From Typha latifolia (taxonomy: Eukaryota; Streptophyta; Magnoliopsida; Poales; Typhaceae), in contig CM034100.1 of assembly GCA_019914945.1 (NCBI GenBank), positions 8,877,096-8,941,095 of the forward strand: a stretch of 64,000 nucleotides of DNA, in the 5' to 3' direction. Below the pieces are notes generated by a model that had not been told where the DNA came from, ran no database searches, and saw nothing but the letters and a program-made list of their open reading frames with translations. Shown one piece after another: positions 21,556 through 32,067 of this stretch (position 1 is its first letter; each line of letters opens with the position of its first letter). Position numbers and translations under genes: made by a program.

Positions 21556-22500
21556 ATGGCCTCTATGATGATGACATATAGAGCTGATATTGATGATTGA
21601 GATGTTGTGAAATACATATGATTTCATTATTATCTGATTACCTAATTATCGAGTGGTCAATATACATTATATATGATTGCATTTGATATCATAGCATGCT
21701 CATGGTCGGCATGCATCATGTGTCATATTTGAGAAAGAGTTATGATGATAGTATGACATGGAGATTTGTTTATTCATTGTCGAGGATAATATACTTTTAT
21801 TAGTTATGACATGCTATCTACTTTTCATTTATATATTATTGAGGATACATTCATATACTCATTCATGACATGATTCTCTTTCCGATTCATATGATTTACT
21901 CTCTGTTTAGCATCACTAATTTGGCGTAAGGTATTTTCACTGAGCCTTTTGCTCATGACTCTCTTTATTTTTTTTTCTAAATCCCTTAGATATATGGTAC
22001 GTGATAGTGATTTGAGATATCTTGAGGAGATATTTTAGAGCGAGGATGAGGTGAGCTATAGACGTGAGATGGTATAGAATATAGTTTAACTAAATATTAA
22101 GTTGTACCATTATTTAATATTTATAATTTATTATATCAGACGGTGATTTGTATAATACATATCTAATTATAGAGTACTCGTGTATTAGTTGTTTAGTTGT
22201 ATCTTGATAGTTCGTTGTGGCCTGTGTGGGTCCTACCATATCATATAGTTGTCTAGTGTATATTATTGTGGACTTAGATATTCATATGGTAACAAGTTTA
22301 TTTGGCTGATAGTATGATTTATTTGGTATTGGATTATGTGAGTATGGATATGTTAGTAGGTAGTATTTAATGATGTCATAATTGCATGTGCACAATAGTG
22401 TATCTCTACGTGATGGGCCCCGCACGACCTGTCGTGTGCGCCGCACGTGCTGTGTGGGCGCGTGGGCATGCACGTGCTAGTGCAGAGTGGGGGCATTACA
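21556..22500 (+). mobile_element. Family B 5' LTR, 3' portion only
   Basis: It matches 27280-28095 and the 3' third of 42128-44782, with shared blocks 'catagcatg.tcatggtcggcatg' and 'tgtggcctgtgtgggtc', and ends at GCATTACA (22500). A PBS follows at once. The 5' half of the LTR is missing. Confidence 0.8.
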
Positions 22501-22507
22501 ATTCAAG

Positions 22508-22520
22508 TGGTATTAGAGCC
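22508..22520 (+). promoter_or_regulatory. Family B primer-binding site
   Basis: TGGTATTAGAGCC lies seven bases inside the LTR end. It is one change from the initiator-Met complement. It fixes the element as plus-strand, with its internal region to the right. Confidence 0.7.
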
Positions 22521-25500
22521 AGGTTTAAGGATAATTTGGCAAACCATCAAGTACACTAGTTGTCGATTTGGTTTAGGGTTACGCTAATAGTCGATATCGA
22601 TGAGTTTGATATTAATTGGTTGAGATAAAAATCTAGGTTGTGATGTTGAGATTATTAAGTTTTGATACTTGACGATATTGATAGAAATAATTTGTGATAT
22701 TGGTATATTGAGAATTTATCTGGGCGACTAATGAATAGGAAGAGATATTACTAAATCATGCATTGATGTTATCGATGTCGAGGTGTTATAGTCGGTGGAG
22801 CATAATATTGCAGATGTCAACATATTCATATGATTTGATAAAATGTAGTAATTCCTGAACATGTGGACATATTTATTTATGTAGAAGAATTATTATGAGT
22901 ATATTGGAGGTTATTCTGAAAAGATATAGCATATTTTTGGGATATTTAATCTTTTATGGATACATTTGATAATAGGAGATTGATAAAAGAAGGTATATGT
23001 GGAGAGAGACTATTTTGATTTTTTATGAGGGTCATAATTATTGATTGGGATGGATGAGTAAGATATGTAATGATTTGGTATAGTGGAAAAGATATTAGGT
23101 GATGTAATATAGACGATTGTAGATTGTATATGGAAAAGAATTTTTAGGATGGCTAGTATGATAAATCATATTTGCAAAATACTTGTGTTAGTAGGTATAA
23201 AATTTTGATTGTACCGACAAGATAGATGATTTAATAGAGATATGTTTGTCTAATACTATTATTAGAGGATTAGCGTCTTGTTTAAATCTTTAAGTTAATG
23301 ATTACCAAATAGGGTAATGAGCATAGAAAATATGACATGGATATAGTTATTGGATTATGAATTATTTCAGTAGTGGAGACTTAATGTATATCTTTATGGA
23401 TGGCATGATAGTAGGTTTAATTTAGAAGTTGCTGATTGTGTGAATTTGATTAGATGGAAAGAATGATAATGAAATGAATTATATAGGGCAATGATAGTTG
23501 CTAAGTTGATAGTCTCATGATATATCTTGTATGACAGTGAAAATATATTTTGATTATTAGTTTAGTTTTGGACATTGATTTAGAGGATAAGAATATTATA
23601 GCATGAATATCAGGTATTTTAGGTGATGAATTTTAATTACAAGTATACAGACTTATTTTATCATAATTATTAGGTGATATTAATGATGTTATAGAAGGAT
23701 TTTGATGATGTTATAAGATTAAATTGTGCAGTATATATAGTAGACTTTGTATAGAGGATGCGATAGAATATTAAGTTGAGACTCTTGATGAAATATGAGG
23801 TTTAAGTGATTTAATTAGAAATTAGATATGTTGGTTTTTAATCATAGATGTTAAATTGAGATATTATGTGCTTTGACAGGTTAGTTGTTTTGATGATACT
23901 AATTGTAGAGATAGTTTGATAGAGTTATTCATAGAGCCTATAGATGTGATTATTTTTTATGACTGATAGATGATTTGGAAGTTGAACAAATTGCTTCATA
24001 AGATGGTAATGAAAGGAATACAAATGACTATTATATTTTATATACAGTGTATCGATGGATGTTTATTATACTGCTTGATGATAAACATATAATAATGTAT
24101 AGGAAAGTGATTATATTACATTTGTTTAACCGTTGGCATAGATTTTCGATTATTACTAGAGGTTATTGAGCGAGCCTTTTAGAATGATGAGATTGATCTT
24201 AATAACTGTAAAGACTTACAGGTTTGCATTTGAGTCTTAAGATAAAGATATTTGATTGGGAGATAATGATTTCATGATCGGTCCCATTATAATTTGTGAA
24301 AATTTGATCTTTTAATGAATTGCAAAGTTGAAGTTGCGAGTTAATTTAAAGTAAAATAGAAGATATACCAGTAAGGTTGTAATCTATATTTTTGGATGTC
24401 TTTTGATCTATATGAATTAGTTAGTGTCAGTTATTTTATTGGCAGATCATAATAGCAAGACCAATTTGGGAGATTAATGTTAGTAGCTTTAGCTCATGTA
24501 CAATATTTTTGTGGATTTGTTTAAGTTCATGTTTTTGTATTCTTAAAGATCAAGTATGATGGATTAGTAAATAGTCGTGTGGCAATTGATTAATATTATG
24601 AATTGCATATTATATCTATCGAGATATTGAAAAAATTATTGGATTACTTCATAGAACTCAGTAGATAGTATTTGGATCTGAATATCGTTATCATTAAGTG
24701 ATATTTTGGTGGATATATTAGTAGTGATAGTAATTAAATAGATAATGATCAAATTGGAATTATGTGAATTGAGGAATGAATAATTTGGATACATAAAATG
24801 ATTGATAGAAAGATCATTATAAATTGTGTCATGTATGTTTCTTGAGATAGTTTGAATTTATCCTTTCAAATGTTGCAGTTTAAGAAGGAAGATAATGTGG
24901 AGAATCAGAAGAGTGTATAAATTTTGTTTGAGGTTGCATTAGGATTAACTTTGATAGGTTGGATTTGATGAAATGTATATTATTTTGAAGAATGTATTAT
25001 GAATACAATTTGATATTGTAGTCTTATATAGATAAGTGTGATATCTTATATTGATTTATCTAGTAATTTGTATAATGGTTTAAGCATATGAGTAGTGCAC
25101 TTTAAATAAGAGACTTTGTTCTATCGCCTAAATTTTACGAGGATATCGGATGATGCTGAGTATGTTTAGATTAGTGACATTATTTGTCTAGAAAAAGAAG
25201 CATGAGTTAAGTATTTCGGTTGTTTTTGAAATAACTTGTATTTATCGTTCTACTTGGTATTAGTAATAGTATTGAGAGATAATTATTGAGCATGTTTGGG
25301 TTCGGAGTATACATAGATTGGAGATAATTTACTTAAATAGGTTGTATTGTATTATCATAGGTGATCATGGCATTACGTTGTTATATTATTGCAGTTAGCA
25401 GAAAAAGTGATAGATTTGGACAGCTTGAGATATTTTGGAGTAGGATGTCATTCAATTAATAGTAGACAATGCTTTTTATATTGTAGAATGAATGTACTCT

Positions 25501-25790
25501 TTCTTGCAGACCAGTGGTATTATTGATTTCTATAAACATAGTATAATTACCTGACTAACCTAGATCAAAGAATTTTATCCTTGTAAGGGAGTTACTTGTG
25601 GTTGTGTAATGTTAGGAGTTAATGAGTAAGTTAGTCAACGAAATATGAGTTATAGATCTGAAAAGGTGAGATTGCACAATTATCGATTTGATTAGAAGGT
25701 AGTAGAACTAGATATGTGAATTTTCTTACAATACAAGTGTGATTTAAATTTCGGGGTCGAAATTTTTATAAGGGGGGAAGGAAAATGTAA
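22521..25790 (+). mobile_element. Family B internal region, heavily decayed
   Basis: These 3.3 kb are AT-rich with no ORF above 60 codons in the sense direction and no clear RT or integrase block. The last 60 bp resemble the end of a Del/Tekay pol: 'tttcggggtcgaaattt' is followed by a polypurine run and the LTR. It is either an ancient pol-bearing copy eroded by C-to-T change or a non-coding (LARD-type) internal region. The length is short for a full gag-pol, so at least a large deletion is likely. Confidence 0.6.
25772..25789 (+). promoter_or_regulatory. Family B polypurine tract
   Basis: AGGGGGGAAGGAAAA directly precedes TGTAATGACCC at 25791. This is the standard plus-strand primer position and defines the 3' LTR start. 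Confidence 0.75.
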
Positions 25791-26304
25791 TGACCCAACC
25801 TTAAGAAAAAATTGGGCACGATGTGGTCGGCCACACTATGGCCGACCTCTTGCCCATGGAAGCTGCATGAGCAGCTTGCGTAGGGGGGCTGCCACGAGCC
25901 CCAGCTGTCGTTGCCGCAGCCAACCAGCTGTGGCCAGCTGGCCGGGGCATGGCCCCTGCCACCGTTGCCCGTCTCTGCCACTGCCTCTCTCTTTATCTAT
26001 TTCTCTCTCCTCTCTCTCTCTCCTTCTCAAATGCTCTCTCTCTTGTTCCTCTCTCTTAAGCTTCTCCATCTTGGTATGCTGATGCCAGCCACTTTGGACC
26101 ATCGCCATCGCTTCCACTGACGTGCTACCGATGCCGGTGAGCCTCCTCCTTCCTCCTCTTCCTTCTCTCTCTCCCTCTCTCTTTCTCTAATTCTCTCTAT
26201 TTCTCTCTCTCTCTTTTTCTCTACTATCGTCTTCTTCGACCACCCGACCCATTGCCAAGAAGCGACCGGGTGCTCCCTCATCCCCTCCCTTCTCTTATCT
26301 CCAT

Positions 26305-26308
<4 letters not shown>

Positions 26309-26379
<71 letters not shown>
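26309..26379 (+). repeat. (CT)n microsatellite in family B LTR
   Basis: About 35 uninterrupted CT dinucleotides. The same position in other family B LTRs has shorter CT/GA runs (around 42500, 39690, 54480), so the tract is a conserved, expanding part of the LTR. Confidence 0.95.
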
Positions 26380-26381
<2 letters not shown>

Positions 26382-26581
26382 GTTCGTCGGAATAGAGACG
26401 CTAGTGAGAGGCGCCGCTGGCTGGCCAGCAGCGGCCGAGCCCGTCCCCGCCGCCAAGTCCCCTCCTCCCTTCTTCTCCCCTTTCTTCTTCTTTTTCTTCT
26501 TCTTCTTCTTCCTTTTCCTTTTTCCTTTCTTCTTCTTCTTCTTCCTCGGCTTATTCTCCTTCTCTTTCTGCACAGTGTTGG

Positions 26582-26620
26582 GCTCGGCCTAGCATTGTAC
26601 CAGGCAATGCTAGGCCGAGC
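26582..26620. repeat. Perfect hairpin in family B LTR
   Basis: Sixteen-base arms (26582-26597 and 26605-26620) flank a seven-base loop. Shorter versions of the hairpin occur at the equivalent place in other family B LTRs: 36846-36868, 39448-39470 and 54301-54323. Confidence 0.9.
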
Positions 26621-26944
26621 ACAGCACTGATTTATTATTTTATTTATGTTATTTATTTAGGTATTTTATTCTTAATTAATGCAAATAGATTATTTAGACA
26701 TTAACTATTTTAATAATATTATATATTCTTCAATATAATTATTATTAATTATAATTTGTATAATTAATGATTAATTAGGTATAAATATTGGTAATACTTA
26801 TATTTATTATTTATATCTTTATTAGATTAATATATAGATTTGTAAATTATAATTATCAAATTTATATACTAATATTCTTATGAGATACATTTTAAGTAAT
26901 TCTAATAATTTATTATTATTTTGTAACAAATAAAATACTTGGCT

Positions 26945-27270
26945 TATGTATTTTGATATGATTCAAATTTCACCGATGTCATCTCAAGCTTGGATACACC
27001 TTAGGGATGTATTTGTCTTTTATTTTAGTGTTTAATTCTAGAAAAATAACTTTTCTATATGTCGCGTACGAACGCGGGTGGAGTGTGTTCGAACGCCTTC
27101 ATTAGGTTTGCACATCCAGAGAGTGTGAATTGTGAGTTCGAACGCGATCAGGAGTGTTCGAACGCGGTCGACGAAAATGCACTGTTTAGGATTAATTTTG
27201 AATTGTTGATTAACCTCTAAAGGTGTGGATGACAACCATGAAGTCATTATTGATGAATTGATTGCATGGA
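26945..27270 (+). mobile_element. A2 LTR fragment inside family B LTR
   Basis: It aligns with 46628-47110: 'gatatgattc...cttcaccgatgtc', 'aaaataa.ttttctat.', then palindromes (27066-27170) and 'ttaggattaattttgaattgtt'. It ends where family B sequence resumes near 27280. Confidence 0.7.
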
Positions 27271-28095
27271 GTCATTAATTTTGAATTGCATTAGATATCA
27301 TAGCATGGTCATGGTCGGCATGCATCATGTGTCATATTTGAGAGAGTTATGATGATAGTATGACAAGGAGATTTGTTTATTCATTGTTGAGGATTATATA
27401 CTTTTATCAGTTATGACATGTTATCTATTTTTTATTTATGTCTTATTGAGGATACATTCATATACTCATTCATGACACGATGCTCTTTCTAATTCATATT
27501 ATCCACATGATTTACTCTTTGTTTGGCATCACTGATTCGGGGTAACATATTTTCACTAAGCCATTTGCTCATGACTCTCTTTATTTCTTTTCTAACTCCC
27601 TTAGATATGTGGTATGTGATAGCAACTTAAGATATCATGAGGAGATATTTTAGAGCGAGGATGAGGTGAGCTATAAACATGAGATGGCATAAAAGATAGT
27701 TTAACTAGATATTGATTTGTACCATTATTTGATATTTATACTTTATTATATCAGATGGTGATTTGTATAATACATGTCAAATTATAGTGTACTCATGTAT
27801 CAGTTGTTTAGTTGTATTTTGATAGTTTGTTGTGGCCTGTGTGGGTCTTGCCGGATCATGTAGTTGTCTAGTGTATATTACTGTGGACTTGGATATTCAT
27901 ATGATAACATGTTTATTTAGCTGATAGTATGATTTATTTGGTGTTGAATTATGTGAGTATGGATATGTTAGCAGGTAGTATTTGACGATATCATGATTAT
28001 ATGTGTGACGGACTCCGCCCGACCTTTCGCGTGCGCCGCGCATGTCGTGTGGGCGTGTGGGCGTGCACGTGCCTGTGTGGAGCGTGGGCGTTACA

Positions 28096-28339
28096 AAATG
28101 AGAAAATTCGATCATCTTTCTACTAAACGTATGGGTTGGGGGCACCACTCAGTGCGGGCTCGGTCACTTTGCCATAGTGGGCCCCGCCACCACCCGCAGC
28201 CTCCCTCCCCACTGCCTCTCTTATTGTATCTCTCTCTCTCTCACTCTCCTGTCTCCCGAGCACTCCCTCTCTCTTCCCCTCTTACCACTGCCGACATGAT
28301 GTCAAGCTACCGTAACCAAGGTGAGTGTTACGAACTGGG
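28096..28339 (+). other. Pyrimidine-rich stretch between elements
   Basis: It contains short (CT)n runs and a GC-rich start. An open frame across it has no recognisable content. It resembles the leader section of family B-type LTRs but cannot be placed firmly. Confidence 0.3.
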
Positions 28340-28705
28340 GATTAGAGAAGAGGTCGAACAAGGGGGAAGAAGGGGGGTCGCTCCTAGAAGAAGTAGCGCA
28401 GTGATAGACGAGGGGAAAGATCTAACTAATGTTAGCTAGGGGTTGATGTGAAGTTAGGGCATAAGGAAGGAGAGAGGAAGAGACATAGAGAGAAAGAAGA
28501 TTCATTCATCACATGACCCAACTAGGATGCACTCCACAGTACTTAGAGGCTACTTTTCTGACCCAAATAACAAAAATAAATCCCAAAAAAACTAAGCGTT
28601 CTCGCCACGGTGCGTTCGAACGCATCCTATCACTTTCGAATGAGCAAATTCTTTTTTCTATCTTTGAGAACGTGTGCAGGCATTCAAACGCCCCTACCCC
28701 CCCTT
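28340..28705 (-). mobile_element. Probable LTR of family D, with a small palindrome array
   Basis: It lies just 3' of the minus-strand family D pol. It contains one perfect GCGTTCGAACGC (28613-28624) and two decayed copies to 28695, with purine-rich sequence on its downstream side. Both boundaries are uncertain. Confidence 0.45.
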
Positions 28706-29283
28706 CCCGGCAAATGGCCTTATTTTCTAAAATTTGTCTCAAGGTGTCACATATGGATAGTGGTCCATGAAATCAGATTCGGGCATCCAAGTCACCTTGT
28801 CCACGGTGTGTCTGCAACACTCCACCAAAATCTCAGTGACTCACCTGTCTTGGACTCGAGTGCGTCATCTGGCTAGGATCCGAGCTGTAATAGTGGTACT
28901 CGATTCGGCTTTGGACTCATCTGGCTCAACCCCAATCCCCAATCGAGAAGGACCTCTCATAGTGTCGTTGGTCCTAGACTTGTTTCATTTCATTCTGGGT
29001 AGCCACTAGGTGCATCTTGAGTCTCCTCAACACCTCATCTCAATCTCACAATACCACATCTACCTCAGTTCGGTCGGCTCGAGTCGATGAAAATTATGTG
29101 TGCAAGGTCGGAGGCGGTCGACCATAGATGGCCTCAAACATAGTCATGCCAATGGCCGAGTGAAAGGCTGTATTGTATATCCATTCTGCCCATGGCAAAT
29201 AGGATAGCCACTGCCGCGGTCGCTCGCTGACAAAGCACCACAAGTATTGCTCCAAGTATCAGTTCAGCACTTCGGATTGGCCG
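28706..29283 (-). pseudogene. Family D pol, integrase C-terminal part
   Basis: Minus-strand reading in broken frames gives 'VLRRLKMHLVATQNEMKQV' and 'RSFSIGDW' near 28930-29060, the region that follows the integrase core in chromodomain elements. Upstream, toward 29280, it gives the 'G.TMFEAIYGRPP' type region. The same gene continues beyond a family B LTR at 30319. Confidence 0.6.
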
Positions 29284-30318
29284 TGTAACGCCCCCACCTG
29301 GCACGGGCACGTGCACGCCCACGCGCCCACATGGCACGCGACAAGTCAAGCGGGGCCCGTCACGCACAGATACTCTCCTATGGACATATAATCATAACAT
29401 CATCAAATAAAACCTGCTAACCTATCCATGATCATATAATCCATCACCAAATAAATCATACTATTAACCAAATAAAACTGTTAACATATGAATATCCCTA
29501 TCCATAATAATATACATTAAACTACTACATAATCTGGCAGGACCCACATAGGCCACAACAAACCATCAAGATACAACTAAAACGACTAATACAAGGGTAC
29601 GCCATGATTCGACTTGTATCATACAGATCATCGTCTAATACAAAAGAGTATAAATATCAAATACTGGTACAACTCAATTTCTATATAAACTATCATCTAT
29701 ACCGTCTCGCATCTATAACTTACCTCATCTTTGCTCTAAAATATCTCATCATGGTATCTCAAGGCGATATCACATACCATAATATCTACAGGGGTTAAAA
29801 AGAAAGAAATAAAGAGGATCATGAGTAAATGGCTCAGTGAATAGACCTTACCCCGAATCAGTGATACGAAACAGAGAGTAAATCATGTACTGGATAATAT
29901 GAATTAGCAAGAGCATCATGTCATGAATGAATATATGAACGTATCCTCAATAATATGTAAACGAAAAGTAGATAACATGTCATAACTCATAAAAGCATAT
30001 AATCCTCGACAATGAGTAAACACCCGGTACCCAGTCTCAACATCATGCTCGAAGGCTCCGAGCATACTCTGTCATTCATAAGGAGTATCTCAAATATAAT
30101 CATACCCTACCATCCGCTAAGGGTATCAACATTTATCCAGACTGAGCACCCACATAGTTGATAGAAACCTCGTGAGGATAACTCGCCACATATGCCCTGG
30201 CGAACGGCACCCCCACGCTATGCCCAACTGCATGGGCACGAGGCCAGCCACGCTGTGGTCGGCCACGTCGTGCCCATGCAGAACTTAAAATTTTTTTTTT
30301 TACGGATAGGTTGTTACA
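29284..30318 (-). mobile_element. Family B solo LTR, internally deleted, inside family D pol
   Basis: On the plus strand it starts TGTAACGCCC (29284) and ends TTGTTACA (30318), both LTR termini in reverse. It keeps the common 3' part and the 5' GC-rich hairpin but lacks the AT-rich block and the microsatellite, so it is about 1.03 kb instead of about 2.6 kb. Flanking five-base sequences do not match clearly. The two pol parts on either side belong to the same gene. Confidence 0.8.
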
Positions 30319-31146
30319 AGCCATTTGTTTGAGGATAATAGGTTGAACTCATACAAAAGGCAGTCCCTTGGAGAGCCAAAATTGGCTCACATATATAGGG
30401 TCACGATCTAAAATAATCGATTTTGGCATACCATGCCTCTTGGCCACATCGCGCACATAAACCTCCTCAACTTTCTTTGTAGTGTAGGGATACGCCAAAG
30501 CCGAAAAGTGTGCATATTTGCTGAGGCGGTCTACCACCACCATGATCTCTGAATGATGTCTCGCCTTAGGTAGACCGTCAATGTAGTCCATGGCAATGTC
30601 CTCCCAAACCTGCTTGGGAATTGGGAGCAGTTGAAACAAGCCGGCGAGTTTAACTAATTCGGTCTTCGCTCTTTGGCACACTTCGCAAGCCCGGATGTAG
30701 GATTGCACATCCTTCTTCATTCCAACCCATGTGCAACTCTAGTTCATCCATTTATAGTTGTGCAACACCCCTTCATGTCTAGCCATAGGGGTGTCATGGA
30801 AGTGGGGCACCAACTCCATGTGCAAGCGGTGATTAGTTGGAACGACCACCTTACCATGGTCCATTATGAGTCCATCCTTCACAAAAACTCCTTGCATTCT
30901 ACTGGATCTGTAGCAAGGTCGTTCATCATCCTCATAGTGTGAAGATCCTTCTTGTAGGCCTCTCGTAGTTGCTGGAAAAATGAGAAAATCGGACTCGGTT
31001 GGATTCGGACTCCTTGATAAAGCATCGACAACGCTATTTTTAGTCCTCCTTTTGTATACCAACTCATAGTCATATCCAAGTAGCTTGAACACCAACTTTG
31101 CTAGGCTGGTGTATGTATGTGTTGCCATAGGAAGTATGGCAGACTC
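30319..31146 (-). pseudogene. Family D pol: RNase H end, zinc-binding region and integrase core
   Basis: 31128-30739 encodes 'VFKLLGYDYELVYKRRTKNSVVDALSR', the RNase H end, and 'LHMELVPHFHDTPMARHEGVLHNYKWMN', which holds the His pair of the HHCC domain. 30720-30349 encodes 'CEVCQRAKTELVKLAGLFQLLPIP', 'IAMDYIDGLP' and 'DRDPIYVSQFW', with the first two catalytic Asp residues. The family differs from A at many positions ('MDYIDGLPKARHHSEIMVVVDRLSKYAHF'). One stop separates the two open stretches. It is truncated at 31146 by the family C LTR. Confidence 0.85.
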
Positions 31147-31641
31147 TGATGTGATCCGGGTCTGATTGGATCAATTCACCGGGACATTGGGCTCAAATGA
31201 TCGAGTCTATTTATCTTTTAATTATTTCATGATGTAAGCCTTTTAAGTACGTCTAGTTTAGTCATGTGAGCCATTAAGGCAAATCCAATTAAGTCATGTA
31301 AACCTTTAAGGCAAATCGTAATTCGAGTCGTGTCAACCTTTAGGGCTAGTCCTATTGGGACATGTTGTAACCAACCTCTATATATAGAAGGCTTGGGCTC
31401 CTTTGTTAAGCATCCAAGCATTGAGAAAGTATTCTAGCCTTGAGTTTATCTTAGGAGTAAGAATAAAATAACTTAGGATAGAAGTAAATTAATATCCCTT
31501 CATCACCGCCATCGCTACCCATCATCTTCCTCACCATCATCACCTACATCATCCCTCCTTCCACCCTCTCCATCCACCATCATTCACCCTAATCAAAGCC
31601 AACACTCCCTTGTTGTGGATCATCTCTAGTGGTTCATAACA
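31147..31641 (+). mobile_element. Family C 5' LTR
   Basis: This 495-bp LTR begins TGATGTGATCC and ends CATAACA, followed by a PBS. A TATA box lies near 31379 ('ctctatatatag'). The 'taaacctttaaggcaaat' motif recurs in the U3 at about 31260, 31290 and 31320 with variation. It has no TTCGAA array. No matching 3' LTR is in the window. Confidence 0.75.
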
Positions 31642-31644
31642 ATT

Positions 31645-31657
31645 TGGTATCAGAGCC
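31645..31657 (+). promoter_or_regulatory. Family C primer-binding site
   Basis: TGGTATCAGAGCC is an exact initiator-Met tRNA complement, three bases inside the LTR end. Confidence 0.8.
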
Positions 31658-31884
31658 ATCGTTATTCTCAGACCAAATGATAATCACACAAGGGATGGCA
31701 GCAAGAGTAACTGATGAGACTTCTACGGCTAGGGATCCACCACTAGCGGTGACTACCGAACTACTTGAGAGCACAAATCCACCACTAGAACCGCCAACCC
31801 CACTGCCCTCGACATCTCAGCTGAAGGTGCTTCAATCCTTGCAATCAATACAAGCATTCATGGCTGAGATGGTGTCCCTTATTC
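31658..31884 (+). pseudogene. Family C gag N-terminus, truncated
   Basis: An open frame follows the PBS ('MIITQGMAARVTDETSTARDPP', then Pro/Thr-rich, then 'LQSLQSIQAFMAEMVSLIH', a likely coiled coil). It ends where an A2 LTR fragment begins. There is no gag core. Assignment rests on position after the PBS. Confidence 0.5.
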
Positions 31885-32067
31885 ACGTTCACCACGTTCA
31901 CAACCTTGTTTACAAACCGCGTTCGAACTCACTCCACCCGCGTTCGAACGCGACTTCCAGAAAACTTATTTTAATGGAAATTAAACCTAAAACATGAAGC
32001 AAAAACACTCCTAAAGTGAATCCATGCTCGAGACGACGTCGGTGAAGTCCGAATCGTATCAATTAGT
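31885..32067 (-). mobile_element. A2 LTR 5' fragment
   Basis: It is the reverse complement of the start of the A2 LTR at 46628. It contains palindromes near 31917-31953 and ends at TGATAC-type sequence (minus strand) about 32067. Confidence 0.65.

Larger units (their letters stand above)
25791..28095 (+). mobile_element. Family B 3' LTR, chimeric
   Basis: It starts TGTAATGACC after the polypurine tract and ends CGTTACA at 28095. Inside are a GC-rich 5' section, a (CT)n run (26309-26379), a T/C-rich section, a 16-bp-arm hairpin (26582-26620), an AT-rich block (26630-26940), a foreign A2 LTR piece with palindromes (about 26945-27270) and the common 3' part. The foreign piece replaces roughly 1 kb present in the complete copy at 42128-44782. 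Confidence 0.8.

Noticed and set aside
26295..26592. Open frames rich in Lys/Arg/Glu or Phe/Ser over (CT)n and T/C-rich tracts
   Set aside because: They are low-complexity translations of microsatellite and homopyrimidine DNA inside a family B LTR. Equivalent frames at 39614-39877, 42397-42745, 54297-54659 and 55695-55961 fail for the same reason.
29284..30318. Target-site duplication around the second family B solo LTR
   Set aside because: The five bases on each side (ggccg and agcca) do not match convincingly, so none is claimed.
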